From: Mycolicibacterium tusciae
GTDB lineage: Bacteria; Actinomycetota; Actinomycetes; Mycobacteriales; Mycobacteriaceae
Direction: 5' to 3'
DNA length: 64,000 nucleotides
Assembly (NCBI RefSeq): GCF_002086795.1
Contig: NZ_MVIM01000005.1
Location: 303,074 to 367,073, forward strand
The stretch's first letter is position 1. Each line of letters starts with the position of its first letter. Under the pieces are notes generated by a model, which ran no database searches, was not told where the DNA came from, and was given only the letters and a program-made list of their open reading frames with translations. Positions 51,855 to 62,679 of the stretch are shown in pieces. The translations under genes were made by a program, and so were the position numbers.

Positions 51855-54214
51855 TAGCTGACCACCCGATCTTCGGCGCGGACGCCGGCGGAGCGCTCCA
51901 GCCGGATCACCACGGCCTTGGACACCGGTGTATTCGACTTCTCGGCAACGTGATCGAGCGGAACCAACGCGTTGGTCTCCGGATAGTAGGCGGCGGCGTT
52001 ACCCACCGGGGTCTCGTACGCCACCACCATGAAGTCCTTGGCGCGGCGTTCTTGGAGTTCGCCGTCGCCGCCGGGAAATTCCGACACGAGGTCGACCCGG
52101 TCTCCTTCGCACAGTCCGAACCGTTCGATGTCCGCCTTGTTAACGAACACGGCTCGGCGGCCGCCCTTCACGCCTCGGTAGCGATCGTCGAGGCCGTAGA
52201 TTGTGGTGTTGTACTGGTCGTGGCTGCGCAGAGTCTGCAGGATCAGCCTGCCCTCGGGGATCGGCACCCACTGCAGCGGATTCACGGCGAAGTTGGCTTT
52301 GCCTGTGCTCGTGGGGAATATGCGTGAATCACGAGGGCCGTGCGGCAGCTGGAATCCATCGGGTGCGCGCACCTTGTGGTTGTAGTCATCACAGCCGGGC
52401 ACCACGGCGGCGATCGCGCCGCGGATGGTGTCGTAGTCGTCGTTGAACACTTCCCACGGCACGGGGTGGTCGGGTCCGAGCAGTGCGCGCGCCAGTTGGC
52501 AGATGATCGCGACCTCGCTGCGGACGTGATCGGACGGCGGGCTCAGGCTGCCGCGCGACAAGTGCACCATCGACATCGAATCCTCGACGGATACTTGCTG
52601 TTTGACGCCACTCTGGATGTCGCGGTCGGTGCGGCCGAGTGACGGCAGGATCAACGCCGAGCGGCCGTGCACCACGTGGCTGCGATTGAGCTTCGTCGAA
52701 ACCTGCACGGTAAGTGAGCAGTTGCGCAGTGCGGCCTCGGTGACGGCGGTGTCGGGAGTTGCCGTCGCGAAGTTACCGCCCATGCCCATGAAGACCTTCG
52801 CGCGACCGTCGCGCATAGCGCGGATCGCATCGACAGTGTCGACGCCGTGCTTGCGCGGGCTGACGATACCGAAGTGCTTATCGAGCGCGGCCAGAAAATT
52901 CTCGGGCATCTTCTCCCAAATGCCCATCGTGCGGTCGCCCTGCACGTTGGAATGTCCACGCACGGGACATAATCCGGCACCGGGCTTACCGATCATGCCG
53001 CGCATCAGCAGCACGTTGGTGATCTCCGAAATCATCGGAACAGCGTGCTTGTGCTGGGTCAGTCCCATGGCCCAACACGCGATGATGCGTTCGGAGTCGA
53101 CCATCATTTGCGCGACCCTCTCGAGTTGCGCGCGCTCGATCCCGGTCGCCTCCAGCACGGTGTCGAGGTCGACGGCCCGCGTCTGGGCTTCGTACTCGGC
53201 GAAATTCGCGCAGTGCTGCTCGATGAATTCGCGGTCGACCACCGAACCGGGAGCGCGGTCGTCCTGGGCCTCCAGGAGCAGGCGGCCCAGGCCCGCAAAA
53301 AGCGCCATGTCCCCGCCGAGGCGGATCTGCACGAACTCGTCGGCGATGGGCACCCCATGGCCAACGACGCCGTTCACCTTCTGCGGGTCCTTGAACCGGA
53401 TCAGCCCGGCCTCTGGTAGCGGATTGATCGCAATGATTTTCGCGCCGTTGGCTTTCGCCTTTTCCAGCACCGACAGCATGCGGGGATGGTTGGTGCCGGG
53501 ATTCTGACCCGCGATCACGATCAGGTCAGCGTTGGCGACGTCTTCGACGGTGACCGAGCCCTTGCCCACGCCGATGGCTTCGACCAATGCCGCGCCCGAG
53601 GATTCGTGACACATGTTAGAGCAGTCGGGCAGGTTGTTCGTTCCGAAGCTGCGGACCATCAGCTGATAGAGAAACGCCGCCTCGTTGCTGGTGCGCCCGG
53701 AGGTATAGAAGACGACTTCGTCGGGGTGATCGAGTTCGCGCAACTCGTCAGCGATCAGGCGGTAGGCCTCGTCCCACTCGATGGCGCGGTAATGGTCGTC
53801 GCCAGGGCGCAGCACCATCGGGTGGGTGAGTCGGCCCTGCTGCGAGAGCCAGTACTCCGGTCGACCGTCGAGGTCGGCGATTGAGTGCCGCGCGAAGAAG
53901 TCCGGGGTGACGACGCGCTTGGTCGCCTCTTCGGCGACGGCTTTCGCACCGTTCTCGCAGAACTCGGCGAACTTGCGCCCACCATGCTCCTCGGGCCATG
54001 CGCAGCCGGGGCAGTCAAAGCCGTGGCGTTGGTTGAGTCGGACCAGTGACGCGCCTGTGCGCCACGCTCCCATGGATTTGAGTCCGCGTTGCAGTGACAC
54101 CATGACGGCCTTGACTCCGGCCGCCTCCTGCTCGGGGCCGGTTGCGACGACCGCATGCTCGTTGTAACTCGCATCGAAGTCGCGGGTGACGTCGCGTCGT
54201 CTGCCTAACCGCAT
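51854..54214 (-). CDS. FdhF/YdeP-family molybdopterin oxidoreductase
   Basis: The product is 786 residues. Near residue 70 is [20 protein letters not shown], typical of the YdeP-like branch of formate-dehydrogenase alpha subunits. It keeps two Cys of the cluster site. Mo-pterin-binding segments follow, such as [33 protein letters not shown] with the Ser/Cys site, and [14 protein letters not shown]-terminal molydop-binding domain begins around residue 660 ([18 protein letters not shown]). The reaction of YdeP-type enzymes is not settled, so formate oxidation is only one option. The downstream fdhD is evidence for a sulfurated cofactor. Confidence 0.88.
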   Translation of the reverse strand: MRLGRRRDVTRDFDASYNEHAVVATGPEQEAAGVKAVMVSLQRGLKSMGAWRTGASLVRLNQRHGFDCPGCAWPEEHGGRKFAEFCENGAKAVAEEATKRVVTPDFFARHSIADLDGRPEYWLSQQGRLTHPMVLRPGDDHYRAIEWDEAYRLIADELRELDHPDEVVFYTSGRTSNEAAFLYQLMVRSFGTNNLPDCSNMCHESSGAALVEAIGVGKGSVTVEDVANADLIVIAGQNPGTNHPRMLSVLEKAKANGAKIIAINPLPEAGLIRFKDPQKVNGVVGHGVPIADEFVQIRLGGDMALFAGLGRLLLEAQDDRAPGSVVDREFIEQHCANFAEYEAQTRAVDLDTVLEATGIERAQLERVAQMMVDSERIIACWAMGLTQHKHAVPMISEITNVLLMRGMIGKPGAGLCPVRGHSNVQGDRTMGIWEKMPENFLAALDKHFGIVSPRKHGVDTVDAIRAMRDGRAKVFMGMGGNFATATPDTAVTEAALRNCSLTVQVSTKLNRSHVVHGRSALILPSLGRTDRDIQSGVKQQVSVEDSMSMVHLSRGSLSPPSDHVRSEVAIICQLARALLGPDHPVPWEVFNDDYDTIRGAIAAVVPGCDDYNHKVRAPDGFQLPHGPRDSRIFPTSTGKANFAVNPLQWVPIPEGRLILQTLRSHDQYNTTIYGLDDRYRGVKGGRRAVFVNKADIERFGLCEGDRVDLVSEFPGGDGELQERRAKDFMVVAYETPVGNAAAYYPETNALVPLDHVAEKSNTPVSKAVVIRLERSAGVRAEDRVVS

Positions 54215-54295
54215 ATGCCCAGCCTAGGTCGTGGTGTCTGCCCTACGGGCTACCCACGCAATCGCGGCGGTATGCGGTCCCGCCGTTGCCGCGTC

Positions 54296-54802
54296 TCAGG
54301 CGGCCTGCTCGGTGATCCACTTCGCGGTGTAGCGCTGTAGCCCCGATATCTGCTGGGCCAGCAGGCGACCTACGAGCCGCTCGATCTTGCCGCCGATCAA
54401 CGGGACTTTGAACTCCACTGTCGCGTTGCAATTGAGCCGCGACCCCTTGGGTGCGGGTGCGAGCACAGCCGTACCGAACCCGGATCCCGGCGCCCCATGG
54501 GAGACGATGCTGATCTCGCCTCGCACCTGACCGTCGCCGATCGGGCGCCACGTCTCGGTTTGGACGACCTGCCATTCACGGGGAAAGAACTTGGCGACGA
54601 GGCCGGGCAGCCCCTCGTGTTGCAGGTCCTGAATGATCACTACGTTCGCAGAACCGTCGGGGTCGACTGTCAACGTGTCCAGCCTGCCGAAGCCGCCGAA
54701 GGCCGCCAACCGTGCCAGCCAGTAACTCTCCTCGCAGAACGCCGAGTGGAACTGTTCGACAGTGGCAGAGGAGTCAACCGAGAAGTCAACCGATCGTGGC
54801 AC
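54296..54802 (-). CDS. DUF2505 (SRPBCC-like) protein
   Basis: The product is 168 residues from a GTG at 54802; the frame is open far upstream but that part is not coding-like. It begins RSVDFSVDSSATVEQFHSAF, the DUF2505 start. Strands such as VVQTETWRPIGDGQVRGEIS and SRLNCNATVEFKVPLIGGKIE are followed by a long C-terminal helix with LVGRLLAQQISGLQRYTAKW. The layout is a START/SRPBCC lipid-binding cavity. Function is unknown. It is divergent from the methyltransferase gene. Confidence 0.82.
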   Translation of the reverse strand: MPRSVDFSVDSSATVEQFHSAFCEESYWLARLAAFGGFGRLDTLTVDPDGSANVVIIQDLQHEGLPGLVAKFFPREWQVVQTETWRPIGDGQVRGEISIVSHGAPGSGFGTAVLAPAPKGSRLNCNATVEFKVPLIGGKIERLVGRLLAQQISGLQRYTAKWITEQAA

Positions 54803-55006
54803 AGCAGACAGACTAGTCCTAATTGACGCGCCGACAGAAAAAGATGTGTGGGTCGGCGAGGTATGCGGGCTCTGACGATTAGAGTTGCAAACAAACATGT
54901 CTCGGCTTTGACGCCCCAAGATGTTGGGCGACCAAGTCGCCATCGACGGATGGCAAGTTTCCAGGGAGCGCGGCCGAATGATCGACGCAGCAGCGAGGAC
55001 GATGGT

Positions 55007-55864
55007 GTGACGGATCCGGGGGGACGGCAGCAGGGCGAGCCGGTTGACGATCAGCGCGTCGACTTCACCGGTGTGCCGTGGAAATCGGTGGAATGGACCG
55101 GGCTGTGTGTGCTCTACCTTCGGGCGTGTGAGAGCCGCGTGCCCAACCCAATTCTCGGCGACCACTACTCCGCGCGGGACGTGGCGCGCATCGATTACGA
55201 CTTCGAGCGTCTCCATAGATACATCCGGCCGTCGACCAATCAGTTCATGGTGGCGATGCGCACCGCGCAGATCGACACCTGGATCGTCGACTATTTGATG
55301 CGCCAGCCGGAAGCCGTCGTACTGCATCTCGGGTGTGGGTTACACAGTCGGGCGTTCCGCCTCGCGTTACCCGAGACCGTGCGGTGGTTCGACGTAGACC
55401 TGCCCCAGGTCGTCGCGTTGCGCCGACAGTTGTATTCCGAATCCGAGAAGTATCGGATGATCGCGTCGTCGGTGACCGAGCCCGGCTGGATCGATCAGCT
55501 ACCGACCGGCGGTCCCGTCCTGATCGTCGCCGAAGGCCTGCTCATGTATTTGACCCCGGCCGAGGTGACTGAGCTGCTCCACTGGTTGCTCGACCGATTC
55601 GACACCGGCGAGCTGCTCGCGGACTTGCTGTCGAAGTGGGGCCCGCGGCTGTCCAGGTTGTCAGCCGGCGGCATCATCAAGTGGGGCACCCGCGACGGCG
55701 ATGAGGTCACCCGCTGGGATCCCCGCCTCCGTCTCGTCGACGACACCCCAGTTATTGCCGGTTTTCGCAGGATTTCGCTTCGGCGACCGCGACTGCTGTA
55801 CCGCATTGCGTACGCCATCCCGGCAAACCGAAATTACGATCGGCTTTTCCGCTTCGCATTCTAA
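55007..55864 (+). CDS. SAM-dependent O-methyltransferase (LCM / polyketide OMT family)
   Basis: The product is 285 residues from the GTG at 55007, which follows CGAGGACG; longer frames lack a ribosome site. The SAM-binding motif VVLHLGCGLHSRAF is near residue 110 and its Asp partner in VRWFDVDLPQVVALRR near 130. A VLIVAEGLLMYLTPAEV motif IV-like element is near 180. The family is COG3315, which methylates small molecules including polyketides and Leu carboxylates. It stands 526 bases before the PKS on the same strand, so it is probably the first gene of the cluster. Confidence 0.85.
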   Translation: MTDPGGRQQGEPVDDQRVDFTGVPWKSVEWTGLCVLYLRACESRVPNPILGDHYSARDVARIDYDFERLHRYIRPSTNQFMVAMRTAQIDTWIVDYLMRQPEAVVLHLGCGLHSRAFRLALPETVRWFDVDLPQVVALRRQLYSESEKYRMIASSVTEPGWIDQLPTGGPVLIVAEGLLMYLTPAEVTELLHWLLDRFDTGELLADLLSKWGPRLSRLSAGGIIKWGTRDGDEVTRWDPRLRLVDDTPVIAGFRRISLRRPRLLYRIAYAIPANRNYDRLFRFAF

Positions 55865-56390
55865 CGGCGGACAGCTGTTGCTGAGACTCGATTTAGATGC
55901 GCGACTCGTGCCAGGAGTGCGGTATCGGCGAGAGCGTCCCAGGTTGTCGCCGTGTCGCGCGGTGGCGGACCGCCCCCAGGAATTTAGCTCGTAGTACTAA
56001 CTAGTTAGCCAGAGAACAAGACGTGAGTTTAACCTCCGGTCAACTGAATCGATACCGCCCGGTAATGCGGAGGCATTATCAAATACCACGCAGCGCTGTG
56101 CCGCGGCTTCGGGCACACCGGCAACACGCCGAGGAAATGGCCGGATAGCACACTACTGAGTGGTGCGCGCCGAGGCTCTTCGCGACACAGCTTTCGATGG
56201 GAAGCGAGAGCAATAGTTCAGGTGACCCAACGCACGTACTGACGGTAGCGGAAATTTGCCCAAATCGCGCACCGCGGCGGTGGCCTTTAGTAGCGTTCGG
56301 TCTATCTCGACTAGAGGGTGTGGTGCCCGGATGAATAGTTCGCCTGCAAACCGCCTAGCGATGTACGGGATCAGAAGTGGGGGAGCGCCC
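55865..56390. other. Promoter region of the PKS, with a 12-bp palindrome
   Basis: No gene is convincing in this 526-base gap. CTAACTAGTTAG at 55997-56008 is a perfect palindrome in a locally AT-rich patch and may be an operator. The PKS frame is open back to 56256, and an ATG at 56331 is possible, but the strong GGGGGAG at 56379-56385 favours the GTG at 56391. Confidence 0.5.
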
Positions 56391-59300
56391 GTGGATAGGT
56401 CGCGAGCCACCTCCATTGCGGTCATCGGCATGGCCTGTCGCCTTCCTGGCGGAATCGACTCTCCAGAGCGGTTGTGGGAAGCCCTGCTGCGCGGCGATGA
56501 CCTGGTGACCGAGATTCCACCCGACCGGTGGGACTCCGACGAGTTCTACGATCCCCAGCCCGGGGTTCCCGGACGATCGGTGACCAAGTGGGGTGCGTTC
56601 CTCGATGACGTCGCCGGGTTCGACTCCGACTTCTTCGGGATCAACGAGCGCGAAGCCACCGCGATCGATCCGCAGCACCGGTTGCTCCTGGAGACTTCGT
56701 GGGAAGCCATGGAGCACGCCGGGCTGACCCAGGAGGTGCTGACCGACTCGCTGACCGGCGTGTTTGTGGGCCTCACGCACGGCGACTACCAACTGTTGGC
56801 CGCGGACGCACACGCAGTTGAAGCACCGTACGGATTCACCGGAAGCAGTTTCAGTCTGGCCTCGGGGCGCATTGCCTACGCCCTTGGGTTGCACGGTCCC
56901 GCGCTCACCGTGGACACCGCATGTTCGTCCGGACTTACCGCGATCCACCTGGCCTGTCGCAGCCTGGTCGACGGTGAGAGCGATCTTGCCCTTGCAGGCG
57001 GCGCAGCCGTGATCCTGGATCCGCGGAAGTTCGTTGCGGGCTCGGCGGAGGGCATGCTGTCTCCCACTGGGCGATGCCACGCGTTCGACGTCGCGGCCGA
57101 CGGGTTCGTCTCCTCCGAAGGCTGCGGCGTGGTGCTGCTCAAACGCCTGCCTGACGCACTCCGCGACGGTGACCGTATTCGAGCCGTCATCCGTGGCACC
57201 GCCGCCAACCAAGACGGTCGGACTGTCAACATCTTGACACCATCGGCGACGGCGCAGACCGCCGTGTACAGGGCTGCCCTGGCCGCTGCCGGCGTCGACC
57301 CCAGCAGCATCGGCATGATCGAGGCGCACGGCCCGGGCACCCCGGTTGGCGACCCGATCGAATACGCCAGCCTGGCCAATGTCTATGGCGCCGAAGGACC
57401 TTGCGCCCTGACCTCGTTGAAGACCAATTTCGGTCATGCGCAGTCGGCTGCAGGCGTATTGGGGCTAATGAAGGCTGTGCTTGCGCTGCAACATGGCGTG
57501 ATACCCCAGAATCTGCACTTCAGTCGTCTGCCCGATGAGATGGCCGCAATCGACACCAAACTCTATGTGCCACAGGAGACTACACCGTGGCCGAGCAACG
57601 GTCGGCATCCCCGGCGGGCGGCGGCATCGTCGTACGGACTTTCCGGCACCAACGTGCATGCCATCTTGGAGCAAGCGCCGGAGCAGTCCGAAGTCGCTGC
57701 GGTCAAGGACATCTCAGTCGACTCGACGGCATCACCACTGCTGTTCACGTTGTCGTCCACGTCGGCCGACGAACTGCGTCGCACCGCCTGCCGACTGGCG
57801 GATTGGGTGGAAACCCATCAGGACGTTTCGATGGTGGATCTGGCCTATACCCTGGCGCGTCGGCGCGGGCACCGTCCGGTCCGTACAGCCGTCATTGCGA
57901 GCGAGCAGGCAGAACTCGCCAAGGCATTACGGGAGATCGCCGATGGTGATGCGCCGTATCAAGCCGCGGTGGAGCAGGGTGGCCGAGGTCCGGTGTGGGT
58001 GTTCTCCGGCCAAGGTTCGCAGTGGGCCCGGATGGGCGCCGAACTGTTAGCGACCGAACCGGTGTTCGCCGCCACCGTCGCGGAGGCCGAACCGCTGATC
58101 GCCGCCGAGGGCGGGTTTTCGGTGACGGAGGCGATCAGCGCGGCACAGACCGTGACAGGAATCGACCGGGTCCAGCCGACCTTGTTCACCATGCAGGTCG
58201 CACTCGCTGCCGCCATGCGTTCCTACGGCGTGCGCCCGGGCGCGGTCATCGGACATTCCCTCGGTGAGGCAGCGGCAGCCGTCGTGTCCGGAGCACTTTC
58301 GCTCGAGGACGGCGTGCGCGTCATTTGCCGTCGCTCGCGGCTGATGACCCGCATCGCTGGCGCCGGAGCCATGGCATCGGTGGAATTACCCGCACAGCAG
58401 GTACTTTCGGAGTTGGTGAACCGCGGCATCGAGGATGCGGTGGTGGCCGTGGTGGCCTCACCGCAGTCCACGGTGATCGGCGGTACAACCCAGACGGTCC
58501 GAGATCTGGTCGCGGCCTGGGAGCAGCGTGACGTGATGGCGCGCGAGATCGCGGTCGACGTCGCCTCGCACTCCCCACAGGTCGATCCGATCCTCGATGA
58601 GCTGACCGAAGCGCTCGCGGACCTGCACCCACTGACGCCAGAGGTCCCGTACTACTCCGCGACACAGTACGACCCGCGCGAGAAGCCCATTTGCGATGCC
58701 CGCTATTGGGTGGACAACTTGCGGAACATGGTGCGGTTCGCCCCTGCGGTCCAGGCAGCGCTGGAGGACGGCTACCGGGTCTTCGCGGAGTTGTCGCCCC
58801 ACCCGCTTCTCACGCATGCGGTCGAGCAGACAGCCCGCAGTCTCGACACGCCAGTGACCGCTCTGGCCGGTATGCGCCGCGAACAATCGCTGCCGCACGG
58901 GCTGCGGGGCCTCGTGGGGGATCTGCACATCGCGGGCGCGGCGGTGGATTTCTCCGAGCTGAGCCCGAACGCGCAGCTCGTGGACGCGCCGCTGCCGACC
59001 TGGACTCACCGTCGTCTGCTGTTGAGCCCCGCCGGCCGGGAATCCCCAACGCATGGTGCGTGCACCCTTTCGGTGCATCCGCTCTTGGGTGCGCACGTGC
59101 GGTTGCAGGAGGAGCCAGAACGCCACGTGTGGCAGGGTGAGGTCGGCACCGGCGCGCAGCCGTGGCTTTCCGATCACCGGGTCCGCAATGTGGCGGTACT
59201 TCCGGGTGCCGCGTACTGCGAGATGGCGCTGGCGGCCGCGCGAGAGGTGCTGGGCGACGCCGAAATTCATGACCTTCGTTTCGAACAGGCGCTGCTGCTA

Positions 59301-62300
59301 GATGAACAAACCACCGTTGGCGCCTCGGCCGTGTTGTCCTCGCCGGGCTCCGTCGACTTCGCCGTGGAGACAAGTCAGGCTGGCGAACAAACACGGCACG
59401 CTGCCGCGGTCCTGCGGGCCGCATCGCAGGACCGGCCCCCCGCCCACGACATATCCGCGCTACTCGCCGCACACCCGGAGCGGAGGGACGGCGATGAGGT
59501 GCGCACGCGACTGGACCAGCGCGGCGTTCAGTACGGCCCAGCCTTCACCGGCCTCACAGCAGTACACTCCGGCGACGCGACGACCGACACCGTGCTGGTG
59601 GAGGTCGCGCTTCCGCGCGAAATCCGTTCACAGCAGGATGCCTACGGCGCTCACCCGGCACTGTTGGACGCCTGCTTTCAGTCTGTTGTCGCCCATCCCG
59701 ACGTTCATGCGCTCGGCGAGGATGTGCTGGCATTGCCGTTGGGAATCAGGCGACTTCGTGCCTACGGCACCGCGCGGATCGCGCGCTACTGCTATACGCG
59801 GGTGACGAAAGCAGACATCTCCGGCGTCGAGGCGGACCTCGATGTGCTCGACGAGAACGGGACTGTCCTGCTCGCGGTGCAGGGTCTGCGTTTGGGCACC
59901 ACGGCTTCGGAGAACGCACACAACGATCGGCTACTGGCCACGCGCCTGCTGACGGTGGAATGGCAGCCACGCGAACTGCCCGAGACGGAGCAGCGCGACG
60001 CCGGAACCTGGTTGCTGGTAAGCACCACGTCCGCAGACTTGGTTGCCCCCGCGTTGACCGACGCGCTGAAGAGTCTTGGTGCGCGCTGCATCACCATGTC
60101 ATGGCTGCCGAACGCCGATCACTCCTCGAACACAGCCCAGCTGTCAAATCACCTGCGCAGCAGCGAATTCAGCGGCGTCGTGATCCTCACGGGACCCGCG
60201 AACCGCGACGCCGATGACCAGTCCCGGCTGACGGGCCGTGCGTCTGTAGAGCATCTGGTGCGCATCACCCGCGAACTGCCAGAGATATCGGGTGAACCTC
60301 CGCGCCTTTATGTTGTGACACACAACGCCCAGACGGTGGTTGCTGGTGACGTGGCCAATCTGGAACAGGCCGGGTTGCGCGGCCTGACACGGGTGATCGG
60401 CACCGAACATCCACATCTTCGCGCGACCCAGATCGACGTGGACGACGCCACTGACGTCGAGCGCGTGGCGCGGCAGCTGCTCGGCGGGTCGGGAGAGGAC
60501 GAGACCGCTTGGCGAAACGGTGCGTGGTATGTGGCGCGATTGTCTCCCGCCCCGCTGCGGCCCGAGGAGCGAAAGACCATGGTTGTCGAACCTGAGCGCG
60601 ACGGGATGCGCATGCAGATCCGGACGCCGGGGGATCTCGAAACGATCGAATTGGTTGTCTGCGAACGGATACCCCCGGCACGGGGACAGATTGAAGTCGC
60701 GGTGAGCGCGTCTAGCATCAACTTCGCCGACGTGCTGGTTGCCTTTGGTCGCTATCCCGCCTTCGACGGCCGGATGCCGCAGCTGGGGACGGATTTCACC
60801 GGAGTGGTGACCGCAGTAGGACCTGACGTGACCGACCACAAGGTGGGTGATCATGTCGGTGGCCTCAACGCCGACGGCTGCTGGGCCACCTTCATCAACT
60901 GCGATGCGCGGCTCGCCGTCACCCTACCTGCAGGTCTGACCGACAAACAGGCAGCGGCGGTGACCACCGCGCACGCCACCGCCTGGTACGGCCTACATGA
61001 GCTGGCCCGGATCAGGAGCGAGGACAAGGTACTGATCCACTCCGGAACGGGCGGCGTCGGTCAGGCGGCCATCGCAATCGCCCGTGCCGCGGGTGCCGAC
61101 ATCTACGCGACCGCGGGCAGCGAGCAACGTCGGCAATTGCTGCGCGACATCGGTATCGAGAAAGTTTACGACTCGCGGAGCCTGGAGTTCGCCGAACGGA
61201 TACGCCGGGAGACTGATGGGTACGGGGTTGACGTCGTCCTCAATTCTGTGACCGGCGCCGCTCAGCGCGCAGGACTCGAATTATTAGCGCTCGGTGGACG
61301 ATTCGTCGAGATCGGCAAACGCGACATCTATGGCGACACGCGACTGGGCCTGTTCCCCTTCCGGCAGAACCTCGCGTTTTATGCCGTCGACCTGGGCCTG
61401 CTGGCGTACAGCCAACCAGACCGGTTCCGCGACCTGTTGCGCACGGTGTACCAACTCACCGCCGACGGTGCCCTGCCGCTGCCGGAAAGCACGCACTACC
61501 CGCTTGACGACGCCGCCGCAGCCGTCCGGCTGATGAGCGGCGCTCAGCACACCGGGAAACTCGTGCTGGATGTCCCGCACACCGTCACCCGTCGCGCGAT
61601 GGTGCCGCCCGCGCAGGTGCGTGTGTTCCGCCGCGACGGCGCTTACCTCGTCACCGGCGGACTTGGTGGCCTCGGGCTGTTCCTCGCCGAGCAGATGGCG
61701 ACGGCCGGGTGCGGACGCATCGTGCTGTCCTCACGGTCGGAACCGACACCAGAGACGCTGGAGACGATCGATCGCATCCGGGCTATCGGCACCGACATCG
61801 CGGTGGAGTGCGGCGATATCTCCGACACAGACACGGCGCGGCGGTTAGTGGCCGCAGCGACAGCCACCGGCCATCCGCTGCGCGGGGTGTTGCACGCCGC
61901 CGCGGTGGTCGATGACGCCACCCTGGCCAACATCTCGGGCGAACTAATCGAGCGTGATTGGGCGCCAAAGGTATACGGTGCGTGGAACCTTCATGTCGCT
62001 ACCGCAGGTCAGCCGTTGGATTGGTTCTGCTCGTTCTCGTCGGCTGCGGCGTTGGTGGGATCGCCGGGACAGGGTGCTTACGCAGCGGCCAACAGCTGGG
62101 TCGACGCCTTCACCCACTGGCGGCGGGCTCAGGGGTTGCCGGCGACCGCGATCGCCTGGGGGGCGTGGGCCCGGATCGGGCGCGCCGCCGCGTTGGCGGA
62201 CAACTCAAAGGACTCGATCGCTCCCGCTGAGGGCGCCTTCGCATTCGAAGCGTTGCTGCGCCACGACCGCGCCTACAGCGGCTATGCGCCCATCACAGGA

Positions 62301-62663
62301 ACACCGTGGCTCGCTTTGTTCGCCGAGCGCAGTCCTTTCGCGGAAGCATTCCGTTTCGATGCGCAAAGTGGCTCGGGCACAACCAAACTGATGGCCGAAC
62401 TCAGCGAGCTGCCGCCCGACGAATGGCCGACGAGGTTGCGGCGGGTGATCTCCGATCAGGTCAGTCTGATCCTGCGTCGCGACGTCGATCCCGACCGGCC
62501 GCTTTCCGGATACGGCCTGGACTCGCTGGGTGCCCTCGAACTCCGTACCCGCATCGAAGCTGAAACGGGCGTACGCGTTTCAGTTACCGACATCACGACC
62601 ATCACAGTTCGCGTTCTAGCGGAGCTGCTATGCGAGAAGCTGGCGCCCACGGAGGCCGCATGA
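56391..62663 (+). CDS. Fully reducing type I polyketide synthase, Mas-like (KS-AT-DH-ER-KR-ACP)
   Basis: The product is 2090 residues. KS: Cys178 in [22 protein letters not shown] and [11 protein letters not shown]: Ser623 in GHSLGEA, with VASH at the specificity position, closer to the YASH of methylmalonyl-CoA enzymes than to HAFH. DH: His929 in [12 protein letters not shown] and Asp1093 in [11 protein letters not shown] structural pseudo-KR region lies at about 1190-1390. [13 protein letters not shown] near 1552. [10 protein letters not shown] near 1756 and Tyr1897 in GAYAAAN. ACP: Ser2045 in [11 protein letters not shown]. No thioesterase or C-methyltransferase is present. The order and motifs match mycobacterial mycocerosic-type synthases, so the product should be a saturated, methyl-branched chain. 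An NRPS follows 16 bases later. Confidence 0.93.
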   Translation: MDRSRATSIAVIGMACRLPGGIDSPERLWEALLRGDDLVTEIPPDRWDSDEFYDPQPGVPGRSVTKWGAFLDDVAGFDSDFFGINEREATAIDPQHRLLLETSWEAMEHAGLTQEVLTDSLTGVFVGLTHGDYQLLAADAHAVEAPYGFTGSSFSLASGRIAYALGLHGPALTVDTACSSGLTAIHLACRSLVDGESDLALAGGAAVILDPRKFVAGSAEGMLSPTGRCHAFDVAADGFVSSEGCGVVLLKRLPDALRDGDRIRAVIRGTAANQDGRTVNILTPSATAQTAVYRAALAAAGVDPSSIGMIEAHGPGTPVGDPIEYASLANVYGAEGPCALTSLKTNFGHAQSAAGVLGLMKAVLALQHGVIPQNLHFSRLPDEMAAIDTKLYVPQETTPWPSNGRHPRRAAASSYGLSGTNVHAILEQAPEQSEVAAVKDISVDSTASPLLFTLSSTSADELRRTACRLADWVETHQDVSMVDLAYTLARRRGHRPVRTAVIASEQAELAKALREIADGDAPYQAAVEQGGRGPVWVFSGQGSQWARMGAELLATEPVFAATVAEAEPLIAAEGGFSVTEAISAAQTVTGIDRVQPTLFTMQVALAAAMRSYGVRPGAVIGHSLGEAAAAVVSGALSLEDGVRVICRRSRLMTRIAGAGAMASVELPAQQVLSELVNRGIEDAVVAVVASPQSTVIGGTTQTVRDLVAAWEQRDVMAREIAVDVASHSPQVDPILDELTEALADLHPLTPEVPYYSATQYDPREKPICDARYWVDNLRNMVRFAPAVQAALEDGYRVFAELSPHPLLTHAVEQTARSLDTPVTALAGMRREQSLPHGLRGLVGDLHIAGAAVDFSELSPNAQLVDAPLPTWTHRRLLLSPAGRESPTHGACTLSVHPLLGAHVRLQEEPERHVWQGEVGTGAQPWLSDHRVRNVAVLPGAAYCEMALAAAREVLGDAEIHDLRFEQALLLDEQTTVGASAVLSSPGSVDFAVETSQAGEQTRHAAAVLRAASQDRPPAHDISALLAAHPERRDGDEVRTRLDQRGVQYGPAFTGLTAVHSGDATTDTVLVEVALPREIRSQQDAYGAHPALLDACFQSVVAHPDVHALGEDVLALPLGIRRLRAYGTARIARYCYTRVTKADISGVEADLDVLDENGTVLLAVQGLRLGTTASENAHNDRLLATRLLTVEWQPRELPETEQRDAGTWLLVSTTSADLVAPALTDALKSLGARCITMSWLPNADHSSNTAQLSNHLRSSEFSGVVILTGPANRDADDQSRLTGRASVEHLVRITRELPEISGEPPRLYVVTHNAQTVVAGDVANLEQAGLRGLTRVIGTEHPHLRATQIDVDDATDVERVARQLLGGSGEDETAWRNGAWYVARLSPAPLRPEERKTMVVEPERDGMRMQIRTPGDLETIELVVCERIPPARGQIEVAVSASSINFADVLVAFGRYPAFDGRMPQLGTDFTGVVTAVGPDVTDHKVGDHVGGLNADGCWATFINCDARLAVTLPAGLTDKQAAAVTTAHATAWYGLHELARIRSEDKVLIHSGTGGVGQAAIAIARAAGADIYATAGSEQRRQLLRDIGIEKVYDSRSLEFAERIRRETDGYGVDVVLNSVTGAAQRAGLELLALGGRFVEIGKRDIYGDTRLGLFPFRQNLAFYAVDLGLLAYSQPDRFRDLLRTVYQLTADGALPLPESTHYPLDDAAAAVRLMSGAQHTGKLVLDVPHTVTRRAMVPPAQVRVFRRDGAYLVTGGLGGLGLFLAEQMATAGCGRIVLSSRSEPTPETLETIDRIRAIGTDIAVECGDISDTDTARRLVAAATATGHPLRGVLHAAAVVDDATLANISGELIERDWAPKVYGAWNLHVATAGQPLDWFCSFSSAAALVGSPGQGAYAAANSWVDAFTHWRRAQGLPATAIAWGAWARIGRAAALADNSKDSIAPAEGAFAFEALLRHDRAYSGYAPITGTPWLALFAERSPFAEAFRFDAQSGSGTTKLMAELSELPPDEWPTRLRRVISDQVSLILRRDVDPDRPLSGYGLDSLGALELRTRIEAETGVRVSVTDITTITVRVLAELLCEKLAPTEAA

Positions 62664-62679
62664 CACGAGAGGGGGTCCA

